Origin: Selenia dentaria
Taxonomy: Eukaryota > Arthropoda > Insecta > Lepidoptera > Geometridae
Direction: 5' to 3'
Assembly (NCBI GenBank): GCA_917880725.1
Contig: OU862889.1
Coordinates: 21,968,997 to 22,032,996 of the forward strand
Length of the DNA stretch: 64,000 nt
Both the position numbers and the translations under genes were made by a program. A model generated the notes under the pieces. The model was given only the letters and a program-made list of their open reading frames with translations. It did no database searches and was not told where the DNA came from. Below are positions 11,078 through 24,300 of the stretch, one piece after another. Position 1 is the stretch's first letter. The number at the start of each line of letters is the position of its first letter.

Positions 11078-12255
11078 GTAAGTCAGAATTTGGGATCTTA
11101 TATTGAATAAATTCATATTTAATAATCATATTTGACAAAAAAAAGAGATAAAAAAAATACCTACAGAAAGATACAAACAGATATTAAGCAGGTACATGAT
11201 ATTAATTTATTTACGAAACAAGTTTATATTTTCTGTTGGAAATAATTAGAAATTATTTTTCAGTCATATTTCTACACTCCGTTTACAAAACTGGGAATAG
11301 TTGCTGAAGGATGTTCTACATTCACATTCCCTAGATTGATTGGTGAAAGAAAGGTACTTTACTATCGATGAATTTGCCTATTCAATTGAATCTATTATTT
11401 TATTTTATTACAATTGATTAATATGCTGAATTTTTATCTTTTTAACAAATTAGTAACCTGTTCACTAAATTGTCCCAATGCTGGCCTAATAGATAAAATA
11501 AGTCTCAGAGTCAGAGACTGAGGTAATAAATACTAGTTGCAGGTGGAGAAGTGATTAGTATATTTAATCTCCTGGCTAAAATATCTATCCACATGAGTTT
11601 ACAGGTGATAGAAACTAGTCTATTTATCATTCCATATCGTCATCTGCATGTTAAAAGTTTCTGTCAAATAGGTCCAGTATTTTTGGCATGAAAGTTTAAT
11701 AAACATAGATCTATACAAACTGACATACATTCATGTTTATATTATTTGTGTGACTGTGGACCTTTGTTCTATTTATACACTAAGATTGTATTAGCACAGT
11801 CTCTCTTACTTCCTATTCTTGATTATGCTGAATGTCTGCTATCTTAGCCTTAGAGAGGGCCAGCTGATTAAACTTAAGTGTCTTCAAAATTTCTGCATAC
11901 TGTTTATGTTTTCCCTGTGCAAATATGACCATGTCTCTGACCTCTGTATTAATCTTAAGTGGCTTTATATAATGTTCAATCTCTAATTCCTACACAATCT
12001 TCAGGAAGGTGTTGAATTGGTCCATGTTAGATGTTTATTTACTTTACAATCATCAGAGAATGTAATGTTAGGAACCCTGATACACTGCACTACTTTTTTG
12101 GCTCCTTTTGTGTTGAAGCTGTTCATGTATGGAATGCTTTACCTTACGAAATTAGACATGTGCCCTCTGTGGACACCTTCAAACAATGTGTCAAAGCATT
12201 TTACCTGGCGCTATAACTAAATGCAATCCTTAAACTATATGTGTTATACAAATAC

Positions 12256-12300
<45 letters not shown>

Positions 12301-15300
12301 ATAGTTTAGGTATATACAATTTTGTAGCTAAATTCTTGGATCTTGCTATATCTACTTACATTTATACACCACCACCTTTATAGTTTATGCCTATTTCTTT
12401 CCGTCCATGGTGTCTGGAAGAAATCTTTCTGAGCGATGAAAGCATCCATTGTAGGCTTGCCAGATGGTATCCAAAAGGAGGACATGTCCTCCTTTTTCAT
12501 GTTTTGTCCTCCCGTCCTCCCACACCTACTGTAAGTCCTCCTTTTTGCAGCATGTCATTGAAAATTTCGTGACATGCGGCTTGCATGCTGAAGCGTGGTC
12601 AAAAGTCAAACGTGCGAGCGTGCCAGCCGGTAGATGCCGCTGCAACTACTCTACTCACCGCACGCATGCGTGCGCCACCGCCCCCTCCACTCCACAGAAC
12701 CCGCCCGCACCCGTCTGTCGTCGGCACTCGACGCGGCGTTTGTTATTGTAATTCATTATTCAATTAGTTTACTATTGCGCTCGCACGACCGCACGACGAG
12801 AATCCTAGTAATTTGATTTACTTAATATTTGAGTATATTTTACGTACTCATTATGAGTAAGCGGAAGTGTAAATTTACGGAAGTATTAAGAGCCAAATAT
12901 CCGTGTTTTACTAGCGGGCGAGACGACTTTGACGCGAAATGTTCTATTTGCGACTGCCATGTGGATGTAGGCAACAAGGGCACTATTGCTTTAGAAAGGC
13001 ACGTAGCTACGGAAAAGCATAAGAAGATGATACGAGCAGCAGGTTCTTCTTCTAAGGTAACCAACTATTTTCAACCTTCTACTTCAATGACCCTCAAAAA
13101 TACCCATGCTGCAGAGGAACACTAGCCTTCCATACGGTAAAGCATCATCAGTCGTACAATTCTATGGAATGTACGGCGAGCTTGACTAGAAAAATGTTTG
13201 CTGATTCCGAAACGGCGAAAAATCTTAAATGCGGAAAAACTAAGACGGAAGCTATAGTAAATCAAGTTATTGCTCCACATACGATTACGACGATCATCGA
13301 AACTTTGAGGAACATTTCATGTCTTTCTGTTGCCACAGACGCCAGCAACCACGGTGCAGAAAAACTGTTTCCTATATTGATTCAATATTTCAACTGGACT
13401 GGAAATGGAATCGAAACGAAAATTCTTGATTTACAAAGTTTACCGAACGAAACTTCGCTTTCCATTGCGAATCTTATATACGAAACACTCAATACGTACC
13501 AATTAACCCCAAAGTGTGTGGCATTTATTGGCGATAATGCGAATGTTAATTTTGGGGGTGTGAACAGAAACCCAGGTCAAAACGTATTTACGCGCCTAAA
13601 AGAAAGTTTGGAGAAAGAAAACCTTATAGGAGTCGGCTGCCCTGCACATATTATGCATAACAGCCTTCGCAATGGTGTCGATTTGATGAAACTGGACATT
13701 GAGTCAATAATATTAAAAATATTTAATTATTTTTCTGTGCACACAGTGAGAACAGAGTCACTAAAAGAGTTTTGCGACTACGTCGAAATCAATTACCAGC
13801 CTTTGCTAAGGCATAGTAAAACAAGGTGGCTTAGCCTGTTTCCATGCGTTGAAAGAATTTTGAAGCTCTATCCAGCATTGAAAGAGTATTTCTTAAGCCA
13901 AAGAACAACACCATACCTAATAAAATCCTTTTTCGAAAACACAACTTCAGAAGCATATTTATGGTTTACACATTCTCTTATGTCTATTTACCAAGCAAAT
14001 TTGGCAAAAATCGAAGAGGAACATAATTCCGTTCTGGAAATTTCAAAGATACTTCAATCCGTGCTTCATATGCTTCGAAATTGAAGAAACAACAATTTTT
14101 TGCCACTAAGCGTAAGTCAGCTGCTTCGCAATAATGACGAGGCCGAGTCCATTTCCAACGAATTTTTCAGTGTTTACAAGGCTTGTGAAGATTACTTGAT
14201 GGAATGGATAAAGCCCTTAGAAGATTTCAAATGTTTTGAGTGGATGACATTGCTGAAAGAGAACGAAAACCTAAAATATGATGATTTAGTTTCATGCATT
14301 GAATTCTTGAGCATCAGAGGTGTTGAGATTGACGATGTTAAGCTACATTATCAATTTTGTAACTTGATTTCAATTCTTAAATCAAAATCAGATAATGATG
14401 AGACATATTATGATTTGAATTTGCACGAGCAGTGGACAATTTACTTCAAAAGTGCCAAAAACATTGAATGTTTCTCAGAACTGCTCAAGATCTGCGAATT
14501 TTATTTCTGTATAAGTGCACATAACGCAAACGTGGAAAGAGTTTTTTCACTGATTAATACTCAGTGGAGCAAAGAGAGGAACAGACTTAGTGTGCAGTCA
14601 GTTAAATCTGTAATTCTTACTCAATACAACTTCAAAAACATGACATGTGAAGATTTTCATAATTATTTGTTGAAAAACCAAGAACTTCTTGTAAAAATTG
14701 GCAGCTCAGCTAAATATAATTAAAATAAAGTAAAATAATACAAAAAATCGTTTAATTGTGAAAGTCCTCCTTTTTTATAGAAAATCCTCCTTTTTAGACC
14801 CATCTGCCCTCCTTTATCAAATTATGATCTGGCAACCCTAATCCATTGTGACACTGTTAATTTCAAGTCTTTAATTGTGAAATATTTGTATACACAATAA
14901 AATTTCCATATTTCTTTATTTGTAACATATATTTGTACTGTGTGATGTATCAATAAAAAGTTAATCTATCTAAGATATGTTTCAAAAGCAAACTAAAGTT
15001 TAAAAACTTATATTGGTGCAAAGGTAAACTTTGATATTCCTTAATAGTACAAATAACCAAATGGTTAGGTAGGTACCTACATGTTATTTATTTTATTTAA
15101 GTCTAATTTCTTCCAGGCCATGGAAATGTTGGTATATAATCACAAGATGTCTGCCAAAGAAGCACTGGATTGTGGATTTGTGAATTATCTGTACAAACCA
15201 GAGGAGCTACAAAGTAAAGTGTGGAATAAGATTCTTGAATTATCCAAATTACCACCATACTCAGTGTCTTTATCTAAGAAAATACTTAGAGGATCATTAC

Positions 15301-15392
15301 ATGAGCAGTTATTGCAAACAAATGCTAAAGAAATGGAGGCTCTGAACCAAATCTGGGTAGCTGGAGGCAGTGGAAAAACTAGTAAACTCTAA
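10706..15392 (+). CDS. Peroxisomal delta3,delta2-enoyl-CoA isomerase (crotonase family), 3 exons
   Basis: Joining 10706-11077, 11264-11353 and 15117-15392 gives one 245-aa frame with all junctions in phase 0. It is a crotonase-fold protein: oxyanion-hole segment SSGNDF (about residues 63-68), second oxyanion strand NGPAIGIAATTLAL (102-115) and TPFTKLG-VAEG with Glu139 in the place of the catalytic Glu of ECI2-type isomerases. These enzymes move 3-enoyl double bonds to the 2-trans position so that unsaturated fatty acyl-CoAs can enter beta-oxidation. The C-terminus is SKL, a canonical PTS1, so the protein should be in peroxisomes. The last exon is some 8 residues shorter before SKL than in ECI2. 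Intron 2 is swollen by a LINE relic and a hAT transposon. Confidence 0.9.
11264..11353 (+). CDS. Isomerase exon 2
   Basis: Codons 125-154 between acceptor ttttcag and donor gtactt. It carries the putative catalytic Glu in VAEGCS. It has no ATG and is short. Confidence 0.88.
11750..12235 (+). pseudogene. LINE reverse transcriptase relic (C-terminal part)
   Basis: Within isomerase intron 2, broken plus-strand frames encode REGQLIKLKCLQNFC, KYDHVSDL, LKWLYI and then VHVWNALPYEIR followed by DTFKQCVKAFYL, the C-terminal region after the RT domain in Jockey/CR1-type LINEs. Frameshifts separate the pieces. An AT microsatellite follows at about 12258-12297. Confidence 0.7.
12452..14840 (+). mobile_element. 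hAT DNA transposon, complete with 8-bp target duplication
   Basis: Ends are imperfect terminal inverted repeats: taggcttgccagat at the left and, reversed, tagggttgccagat at the right. Identical 8-bp direct repeats atccattg flank it (12444-12451 and 14841-14848), the duplication length of the hAT superfamily. Subterminal cctccttttt-type repeats occur near both ends (12477-12548, 14764-14812), likely transposase-binding sites. It sits in isomerase intron 2 on the same strand as the gene. The transposase gene inside has two lesions, so this 2,389-bp copy is probably non-autonomous now. Confidence 0.9.
12829..14723 (+). pseudogene. hAT transposase, broken by one frameshift and one stop
   Basis: Three consecutive pieces make a near-complete transposase. 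12829-13115 encodes a Cys2-His2-type BED-like finger (CSICDCHVD then HVATEKH). A 1-base shift near 13115 leads into 13116-14084, which holds ATDASNHG with a candidate catalytic Asp, a CPAHIMHN segment and SKTRWLSL. A UGA at 14082-14084 interrupts the same frame, which then runs 14085-14723 to the hAT dimerisation region (SAHNANVERVFSL). Only two lesions separate it from an open gene, consistent with a young insertion. Confidence 0.88.
15117..15392 (+). CDS. Isomerase exon 3 (terminal, ends in SKL)
   Basis: Codons 155-245 after acceptor tcttccag. It encodes the C-terminal helical part (KEALDCGFVNYLY, KLPPYSVSLSKKIL) and ends GKTSKL-stop, a PTS1 peroxisomal targeting tripeptide. Confidence 0.88.
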   Translation, partial: AMEMLVYNHKMSAKEALDCGFVNYLYKPEELQSKVWNKILELSKLPPYSVSLSKKILRGSLHEQLLQTNAKEMEALNQIWVAGGSGKTSKL

Positions 15393-15774
15393 ACCAGAGA
15401 GACATTTTACTTCTATGTATTTAGATAGTTTTTTGCATTAATATATACATTTGCTAATTTTTAATAGTGCCACAGCATTCAATTTCATAAAAAACTACAT
15501 CAAAATTATTCTAAAATGTAGTACTGTATGTATCATAGTTTTGAAAATGATGGAGTGTACACATCTTATTGCAGGTAACTGTACATACATTAAATGATTG
15601 TGATGACATAGTGATGGAAATTGAAAAAGTATATTTATTGTTTTAATGTTACATATTATTATAATAATGTTTTAAAAAATGATTTTTTTTATAATGTACC
15701 TACTGAGATAGTCATTATCCTGACAAATAGGATTCATAAGAATGTTTTTCCTCTCCACATGGGATAAAAGTTTC

Positions 15775-15780
15775 AATAAA
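15775..15780 (+). terminator. Probable polyadenylation signal of the isomerase gene
   Basis: AATAAA about 380 bp after the stop codon, the first canonical hexamer in a plausible 3' UTR position. Confidence 0.5.
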
Positions 15781-15799
15781 CCTACAACACAAAACAGGT

Positions 15800-17100
15800 A
15801 GTAACCGTAAGTGGACTAATGTAATTAATAAGTATATATATTTATACTTACTATTATTAGGTATAAAGAGAAAATAGTTGTTTGTTTGTAACAAATAAAC
15901 TCAGAAACGAACTGATTTCAAAAATTCTTATCACCAATACAATGTATACATTATCCTTGAGTAGGGTTGCCATCTCTAAAATTTGGCAATCAGGACAAGA
16001 CGCGTGAAAACCCCGGATTTTAGAGCCCAGAACCCGGACATGTCAACAGGGTTTTTAAACATAGTGTAATAAAAAACAGTTGATAAAGTCATAAATCAGC
16101 TTTTTTTTTCAGAACTTAAATTAAGTTAGTCCTCTCTCATAATTTTATTAGTACCTAACAAAATATAACAGAATTTGTTTTTTTTGTTTCTACAAATAAC
16201 ATTATGATAAAAGATGACTGAAGTGCGGTAATAACCCAGTCGAATAAGGACTTGACTCGGGAAAAAATATAAGTAGCAATTTTCCTTCGTGGTTCGTTGG
16301 CCTTCTAACGGTCACTGGCAGTCTAAAATTTTTTTTGCATGGTAATCGATCCGTTGCGTCGTCCGCTATCTTGATTGTATGGGTAAATTTCTGTTTTTGT
16401 TAAACAACTGGTTTATTTTCAATTTCACACTAATAATGGTTACTTTATAATTAAATTTTCAATATATTATAGTTCCTAATTTATTTTTGCGGATCGATAT
16501 ATTTCGATACACGACAAGCGGCGAGGGTAAAATTTTATCATTGAATAATCACGTTTATTGTCTTAAAATACAATTTCCTACAATTTTAGTTCTGATAAAT
16601 AGTTTTTTGGAAGGATCGATATTATTCGATTCATACCATAAAAGAGGTTCATATCTTATCATTGCCTTATCAGGTTTATTTTCAATTTTACACGGAAATT
16701 TATTACAACCGAAGTTGTTTGAAATTAAGCTGGTCATCATAATTTTTTTTTTTAGCCTCCAGCAGACTGTTACAGCAAATTGTAAGCGGCGTTGTAACGT
16801 GAGTAATGCGGTTGCATGCAATCTGGGCTTACTCGCGATCGTGTCGGTCGCTGTGAATTTTATGAAATGAAATATGTAAATGGATGCAAAAATTTTTACT
16901 ACAGAAAAACTATATTGATAAGAATTTCAGAAATATATTAATGACTGCCACATTTGTGGAATAATAAAATAGTTAGGGCGTATTTTTACTTTTCTTAGCA
17001 GCTGATGTTTTTTACTTTGTGAAAATAATTGACACGCCATTGTTCCTTCCTATCCAAATTTCTCTAGACTAAAAATAATGATATAATTATTAAATAACAT
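15800..17100. other. Intergenic region, diffuse repeats
   Basis: Between the isomerase and pump genes. A gggttgccatc end-like sequence (15964) recalls the hAT terminus but has no partner. The segment ggtttattttcaattt occurs twice (about 16409 and 16673) as part of a diverged internal duplication. A 127-codon open frame at 16487-16870 overlaps this duplication and has no domain, so it is not called. Confidence 0.4.
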
Positions 17101-17164
17101 AATAATAGGTATTATATGTATATTGTAGTAATCGCCGCTGCAACGTGTGTAGAGTACGTACAAC

Positions 17165-17232
17165 CGCGTCTACAGCAGACCCCGAACGCAACATGCTGTA
17201 GCATGTTGCGTTCGGGGTTGCATCGTATGTAG
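17165..17232. repeat. Perfect 18-bp hairpin with outer stem
   Basis: The arm at 17180-17197 (ccccgaacgcaacatgct) is the exact reverse complement of 17200-17217, with a 2-base loop. An outer pair, gtctaca and tgtagac, extends the cruciform at 17168 and 17226. It probably forms the end of a foldback or MITE-like element. Confidence 0.8.
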
Positions 17233-17392
17233 ACACTTTTAAGCTTGTGATTGGCGTACTCGCCGACAATTTTAGTTCTACAATTGTTCGCGAGGTGGCA
17301 CTGTTCTTTTTACATACAATTTTTAGCGGCAGTCTATATCGAGCATCGACTGGTGTCAATGTTGTAAACTCATGGTAGACCTACCGAGCGTA
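17226..17392 (+). repeat. Dispersed repeat, partner inverted at 56.1 kb
   Basis: Matches the reverse complement of 56105-56248: gcttgtgattggcgtac, aattttagttctacaattg, ggtggcactg, a gcatcgactggtgtcaa block and tgttgtaaactca. The two copies flank the pump gene in opposite orientation. The class is unknown. Confidence 0.65.
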
Positions 17393-18160
17393 AATCTAGT
17401 AGTTTCACACACATATTGTCTTAAGGCGCGCTCGTACCCTGATTAAAGAAAAAGAAGAATTTTTAAACACCTAGTGTAACGAAACAGATCGATAGTACAT
17501 TATAAAAAAAATACAAAGGTTAGAAAAGGAATAGGAAAAGAGTAATAACCGAATAGAATTCATAAATATAACTCTCTTTCAGCAGAAAAAAATCCTGAAT
17601 AGGTCCACAATAATAAACTTTCACGTCCAAACTCTCAGAATTTTCAGCGATAAAACTATATTTTTTTATATATAATACATAGCCAACGTATAGTACTAAA
17701 GTAATAACCAGCCGTTTTTTTCAATTGTGTTAGTACTTATATATCGAAAAATATAAAGAAAACGTAAAAAATTAACGCATTTTCGCATGACATCGTCCAA
17801 TCTAACAAGCGATTTTCAACCTTACGTAAAGCATCGTAAATTATTTTAAAATTGGGGTTGGACCGCGTCTTAACTCATCCTCAAGATTCGTACAATGCCA
17901 AGTACTTTACCTATAATAATATGTAAATCCTTTAGATTAAACAATTTGAAAAAAAACATACAAAAAAATGCATAACACCTAAGTATGTATATTAAGTACT
18001 TTAATGTATGTTTATATAGGTTGCCTATCAGTATGTGGATGTGGTCAATATGTAGATACCTATTGATTTAAAGCCTACCCGATTTACTAACGAAGCCATT
18101 ATTCCCATTGCAAGATAAACTTTGACTGGCAACATCTTTGCATTAATATAATTTTTAAAA

Positions 18161-18311
18161 ATGAATTTGAATGAAAATACTCGTTCAGATTCCTTATCAG
18201 ATCTTTTTCGGCCGAAAACACCTAAAGGACTAAGATCGAGAGATCTAAGCAGCACTCGTTTGCTTTTATTAAAAGAAGAAATAAATACCAACGTTCATCT
18301 AATTCCTTTGT
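18161..18311 (+). CDS. Pump exon 1 (N-terminus)
   Basis: Codons 1-50 plus one base. It encodes the cytoplasmic N-terminal tail, with a poly-Leu stretch and VHLIPL, which aligns with the start of the actuator domain. It is the only in-frame ATG that gives a full N-terminus. Donor gtaagt at 18312. Confidence 0.85.
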
Positions 18312-21300
18312 GTAAGTATCTAAATGATTTAAAAAGTAGATTTCTTGGATGATTGATCTGCCGTTGATACTACATGATACCTATACTACATGATACAGTT
18401 AAAATTTGTGCTGTGAATTAAATGGAAATAAATAAATTAGGTAGGTTAATAGTTCTTCGAGACCATTGGCTTGTGGCTACCACCAGACAGCCAGTAAAAT
18501 GGATATTCTGATCCAAATATACCGACGGCTATTGTTGGTCCTTTTCCTTTATAAAAGTAGCCTAAGTTGCTCTTTATAATACTTTCGCTTTTATCATTAC
18601 TCTATGGTGTCGGAGTGGTAATTTATTTTTCATACCACCTGCTCGAAAATTTCCAATTACATATCACGCAATATCAACGTAAAGCAAGGCATTACATCGC
18701 CGGGGCTGTAATGTATGAAACTCCCTTGCGTTGGCTGTAAAGTGATTTGTATTGGAGTTTTAGTTGTAAAAACACTCATAGTGCGGAGACAGGATACAGA
18801 ACAAGTCCAATTTGAAAAATTGTATACCGAACATTCTATTACTTTGGTAAAAATCAGTTATTGGAGTGTAACTCAAAAACTACTGAAACCGAATTTGATA
18901 AAATTTGAAATAACCACACGGGAAGCACCTTGAAAGCTGGTGCTTCTCGCGTTCCAAAAAAGAATTTTGAGAATCGGTTCACCCAATCGAAAGTAATGAG
19001 GTAACAAACATAAAAACAGTCGAATTGAGTACCGCCTCCTTTTTTTCGAAGTCGGCAGAAAAGGGCACGTTGGTCCAGTTGTTGACACGACGGTTACTGT
19101 CGTAAGTTAATAATAACGACCTTCGTACTGGAACAGAGTTATCTAACTCAACAGGGTTTGCAAAGCCTCTGGGACACCATTAGGAGACACATAATCTTTT
19201 ATTTGTAAATGGACATAGCTAACAATGATAATGAATGACTAATTGTATTATACGACACGGGTATGTATAGACGTAAGTACCTATAGATACCTTAGTTTAC
19301 ATCGTTTTTGTATTTATTATATTTTAGCCGAATTATATCAGCAGCTAGGAACCGACGCCATACTAGGGCTGACTACCAAAAGGGCTGAGGAATTGCTCCA
19401 TTACTATGGTCACAACTCCCTTACGCCTGCGACGCAATACGGATGGCCTACTGTATTATTCAAATCGCTTTGTACAGGTCAGCTATTAGGTCATATTAGA
19501 CTACTTTCAATACGTAAGTAAGTACCTATCTTTAATATTGTTTTTCGGCCTTCCTTACCAATATGTATAGACGTTGAAACTTACCTATTCATTGTAAGTA
19601 TGTATTTTTTATCATAAGAGACATTAATAAGATAAGGGCGATAAAGTAACCTGAAGAAGGTACCTACCTACCTACCTTGAACAAGTTTTTATTCACCTAT
19701 TCTCAGATTATAGGCACCTATTTATCTTTATACTACTTATAATAAAGGAGTAGAGGCCAAAAAGTCTGTACATGGAAGAAAAATATAAAAAAAAGTGGTT
19801 CAGTAGACGTAAAAGTACCTATTGAACAAGAATAGGCCGTTTTTGAAAAAAATGTCTGTCTGTATGGTCGATACGCATAATTTAAAAACTACCGCACATA
19901 CCGGTTTCATATAAAACTGGGGCCTCGATAGAATGGTCGGCGCGCATGAACTCCTATGGTACGGCTAGAAACCTACGCTATAACAATAAAATAAAACCAG
20001 CGTACCGGTGCGTGTATTGCTAGGGGTGTATAAATAAACCTCTTAAGGTAAATTTAAAGATTTTCGACTTTGTTTTAGAATTCAAAAAAATATGGTTTTA
20101 AATAAAACACCACGTACACAGTGCGAGTGAAGCCGCTGGCCGGTAAATAAACGGCTTCAGCCGAAATTATGAATTTAATCATATTTAAAAAAATCTAATA
20201 CCTTCAATTTCGCTTGCAGTTTTTACAAAGCCATATTGTTGCGGCATGTGGTTGGTCAAGGTGATGATGTACCTACAGTATAAGAGTCAAATGTGCAGCC
20301 TCTGTTTTAACAACAGCAATGCATGTAGACTATGGTTGATATATTCGCCTTTGCCTTTTAAAATTAAACTTACACTCTAATTTGAAAAGGTAAAGGTTCT
20401 AATCCTTTTTAATGTTCGTATACTTTGGATTGATAACTCCATAAGTTGATACTGATTATCATGTATACCTGTAAACCAGAAACGAAACCGTCGAAAATAA
20501 ACAATTAGTTACTTACTTACTATGAAGTAGCTAACAATTAGATACACTATTATAAAAAACAACAAAGAACTCTCCTATAATAACAAAGAAATGTAATACC
20601 TATACAGCGCAAATGAGACAAAAGCGTGCTAAATAAACAGAACTTAAAACAGTGTCTAGATAGTTGAGAACCTATTTATTAACAATTGATGTTATAAAAA
20701 CAAAATTTGTCACTTTTAGTATCAAGAACACCTGACCACAACCTGAGAAACCTCTTCAAATAAAATTGCACTCTGCAACATGTGCACAATCAAATGATTG
20801 TGCCTGTTCTAATCTCCACGCTGCTGCAACTGTTAATACCTAGGTGGTCTGCTAGACTAAACTCTCACTTGGCAGGACCAAATATAAATAATCTCTCTGG
20901 ACGTGTGCGTAAATTAATATTCATATTTAAGCAATTGCGCCATGTATTAGACTTTAAGACCCTAATCTCTGTATATATATACTGCTCTGGCACAGTCTAT
21001 TCTGAGCTACTGTATCTCGGCATGGGGAGTTGCAGCCCAGACCCGGGTGTATTATTATTATTGGTGTAGAGAGATCCCAAAGAGCACTCTTGAAAGTGAT
21101 GTCTTTTAAACCTCGTATGTTTCCCACATACGAGTTGTACCAGAGCTGTTCTGTACTCACAGTTAGACAGCTGTATATTAAGTCTACTTATAATCACGAG
21201 ACAGCATGCATTAATCGACAACAATTTAATGTGAGAAATGAAAAGAAAACGTAGGAAAGATAAAATATTTAAAATACTACACATGCGATCCAAATTCGGA

Positions 21301-24300
21301 AGGAAATGTTTTAGCAGCCCTATCTTGTACAATATAAACAGCAAATACATCACAATGGCAGGACTAAATAGATATACATGTTCCAAAATGCTGAAACATC
21401 ATTTACTATCATTAACCTATGATGTAACTGAAAAATTATATTAGCTACAAGAAAAACTATTCTTGTTTTTTGTATTCGTATATAGCGCATTGATAATAGT
21501 AGATTATGATACTGTTGCATAATAAGGGTTCTTATAACATGAGTGTGTTTTAATAAAACGAGCCGTAGGCGAGTTTTTTTTTGTATCACACGAGTGTTAT
21601 AAGACCAAGTTATTTACAGTGTCATACACTACTTTATCTACTCTCATACTATAATACGTAAAACAATATTGCAAATAAAACGCTGAATATAACAACACAT
21701 TTATTTTTACTTGTAATAATTATTGATGTTCTGAATATTACAATTATGAAAATGAATTTGAACCGGACAGGAAGCGTTATTGGAGGTACTCGGAGAGGGT
21801 ATGTTAATGTTGACCTCATTTCTGTTATTTTCAATACTGTTAAGTATTGAATTGGTTATAGCGATCTTGTTAGTCATTGAATCATCTATATAGCCTTCTG
21901 CAACTGCCGTTGACTTCCAACCACCGTGTCGCTTTAGTGCCGTTATATCTCCACCAGCGTCAACTAGCAAGGTCGCAGATGTTCGGCGAAAGCAGTGTCC
22001 TGTGTACAATTCGGGGTCGGTAAGTTGAAGATAGCTGGCAATAACTTTGCCTAAAGCTCCAAATTTGTTAATGCCAACTCTCTGCGTCGTGCATTTTCCG
22101 TCAATATAGTTTAGAAAAAAACTGGGATTGCTGCACTCAGTTGGTCGTAGCTCAATGTATTATTTGCATTGTTCATAATATTTCCCAGTACCTAATGGTA
22201 AAAGAGCGGTCCGTCTTGGTTTTAGTTTTACTTATTTTGATCAATAGTGTAGTTTCGAAGACTTCAACATCGTTGAATTGTATGTTGTATAACTCTTGCC
22301 GTCGGCAAGCACCCATTATACCAGAAATTAGTGCAATCTGTAACAGCTCATATATATATTACGGCAAATTAACTCAATATTAACAAAAAAAATTGTACAT
22401 GGTTAACTGAAAAACAACTAAAATAGGTACCTTTGTGAAGAGATATAATGTGTCTGGGGCTTCATTTAAGAACTTATTTATCTGCTCTGCTGTAAAAGTT
22501 TTGGATTTTTTCCCTTTATATCCTTGTGAGTTACGTTTCAAAAATGCAATCAGCTTGCTATATTTAGTTATGTCAACTTCGTTGTAAATATTGAGTGTAC
22601 TTTTAATCATGGAGTATTTAACCCACATACTTGACACTTTATATTTTTCAGATAACTCTTGAAAGTACGCTAACAACACATTTTCAGAAAATGATGTACC
22701 TAGCATTTTTATTCATTTTCCATTCCATGAATTCGTGGTAACATTTATTATAGTTGCTCCTAGATTTCGCCGGCAACAGGTTCATGGTCATGTTTGACGC
22801 AGCTTCCAGAATGTCTGGTGGTGTACAATCACCACTATCCCCGCTTTCAGACATGTTTTTACACAAAAACCTATGTACCTATTTTACAAACAAAACCAAA
22901 CTTTGTTTAAATATTGAAAAAAATTTTAAATGTCAAATGTTGGCGCCAAGGCGCAAACATCGATTGCGCATGCGTGTTGCGTCGTCGCGGACTCGTTCAT
23001 TGAAACCTTTTTTATTTTAAAGTAGAGGTTCAACCTCCTTGGTCCAGCTGGAGGTTGTATAGGTGTATCGTTATGATTAAAAAGTTATATTATGTTACAG
23101 GTGTCCATATAAGACCTGTATCGTAATTAAACTTTTTTTTTATTATTTTTGGCCTGTACGTAATGTTTGTCATAAGAATTTTGTTTTCAGTTTTATAATC
23201 TTTGTATTATAGTATCAGAGTAGATAAATATACATTACAATACACACTCGCAACACAATGTAGGTATCTCAAGTATGTCTACTTATATATCGTTTTGTTT
23301 ATAAGTATAATAAGTGTAATTTAATTTGTTCACGCAGCATATAATGTGCAGCATATTACTGCCAAAATATCGAAATCATGTTTTAGTATCATAACAACTG
23401 ATAAGCAATAATTAACTATTTGATATTATTGCTACAATAGTTTTATACGCACATACAACATCTTTAGTGCAATGGTAAGGGAGAATGCATATTACTTCAT
23501 CAGTCGAACGACCCAGACACAATAGAAATTTCATTGTTATATTGACAATCGACTGGTGAGGGGTTAAATTAGAGTAACCATGGTAACTGTAAACCCACTA
23601 TACAGGCTCGACAGAGACTTATTGTGGGCTGCAGAGCTTCTCAAGGGTACGACAAGCTACCTATACACTTATAAAAAAAATGTATTATTACATATACTTC
23701 TAACATGGCTTAATTACTAAAGGCTTATGTACCGATCATGCTTGTTGTTCGGGAGAAGTCCAAACACATTAATATTTTAGGGTTTTGTATATTCCATAGA
23801 TTTGAATATAATGGTAAATAATAAAATTGCGTAGCGTTCACTTTAAGTTTGGGTCGGTGGCCGATTGCTCGCACGCAGCCGCCCCGCGGCATTAGTCCCT
23901 TCTCGGTGGTGAGGCACCCCCGCGCCTGGACTGGTTTGCAGCGCGTACATCCTCCACGACGTTGAAGGAATCTTCAAGTTCTCCTTTTCTTTTGTCATCT
24001 TCAGTGTTTTTAAGAGTATAGAATATGTTGTTCGAATACAATTTGATTGTGCCGGATGTTTAATTAGATGAAGCGTCGTGATCCGGCTGGTTAGCAGATG
24101 TTGGCAGACGACAAAGTTTATTTATAGCTCGTCTGATAGTTCCCTTGGTCACGTATACGTCCGCCACTCTGGCAATGCCGTCTCGTCCCGGATAAAGTTT
24201 TGTTACTCTCCCCATTCTCCATTGCAGCGGCATAAGGTTGTCTTCCTTCACGATGACAAGGTCTCCTACTTTGATAGGCGGACAGCCCTTCCTCCATTTA

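Noticed and set aside
16487..16870. 127-codon open frame on the plus strand
   Set aside because: AT-rich, overlaps an internal duplication, has no domain or splice context, and begins in no convincing start context.
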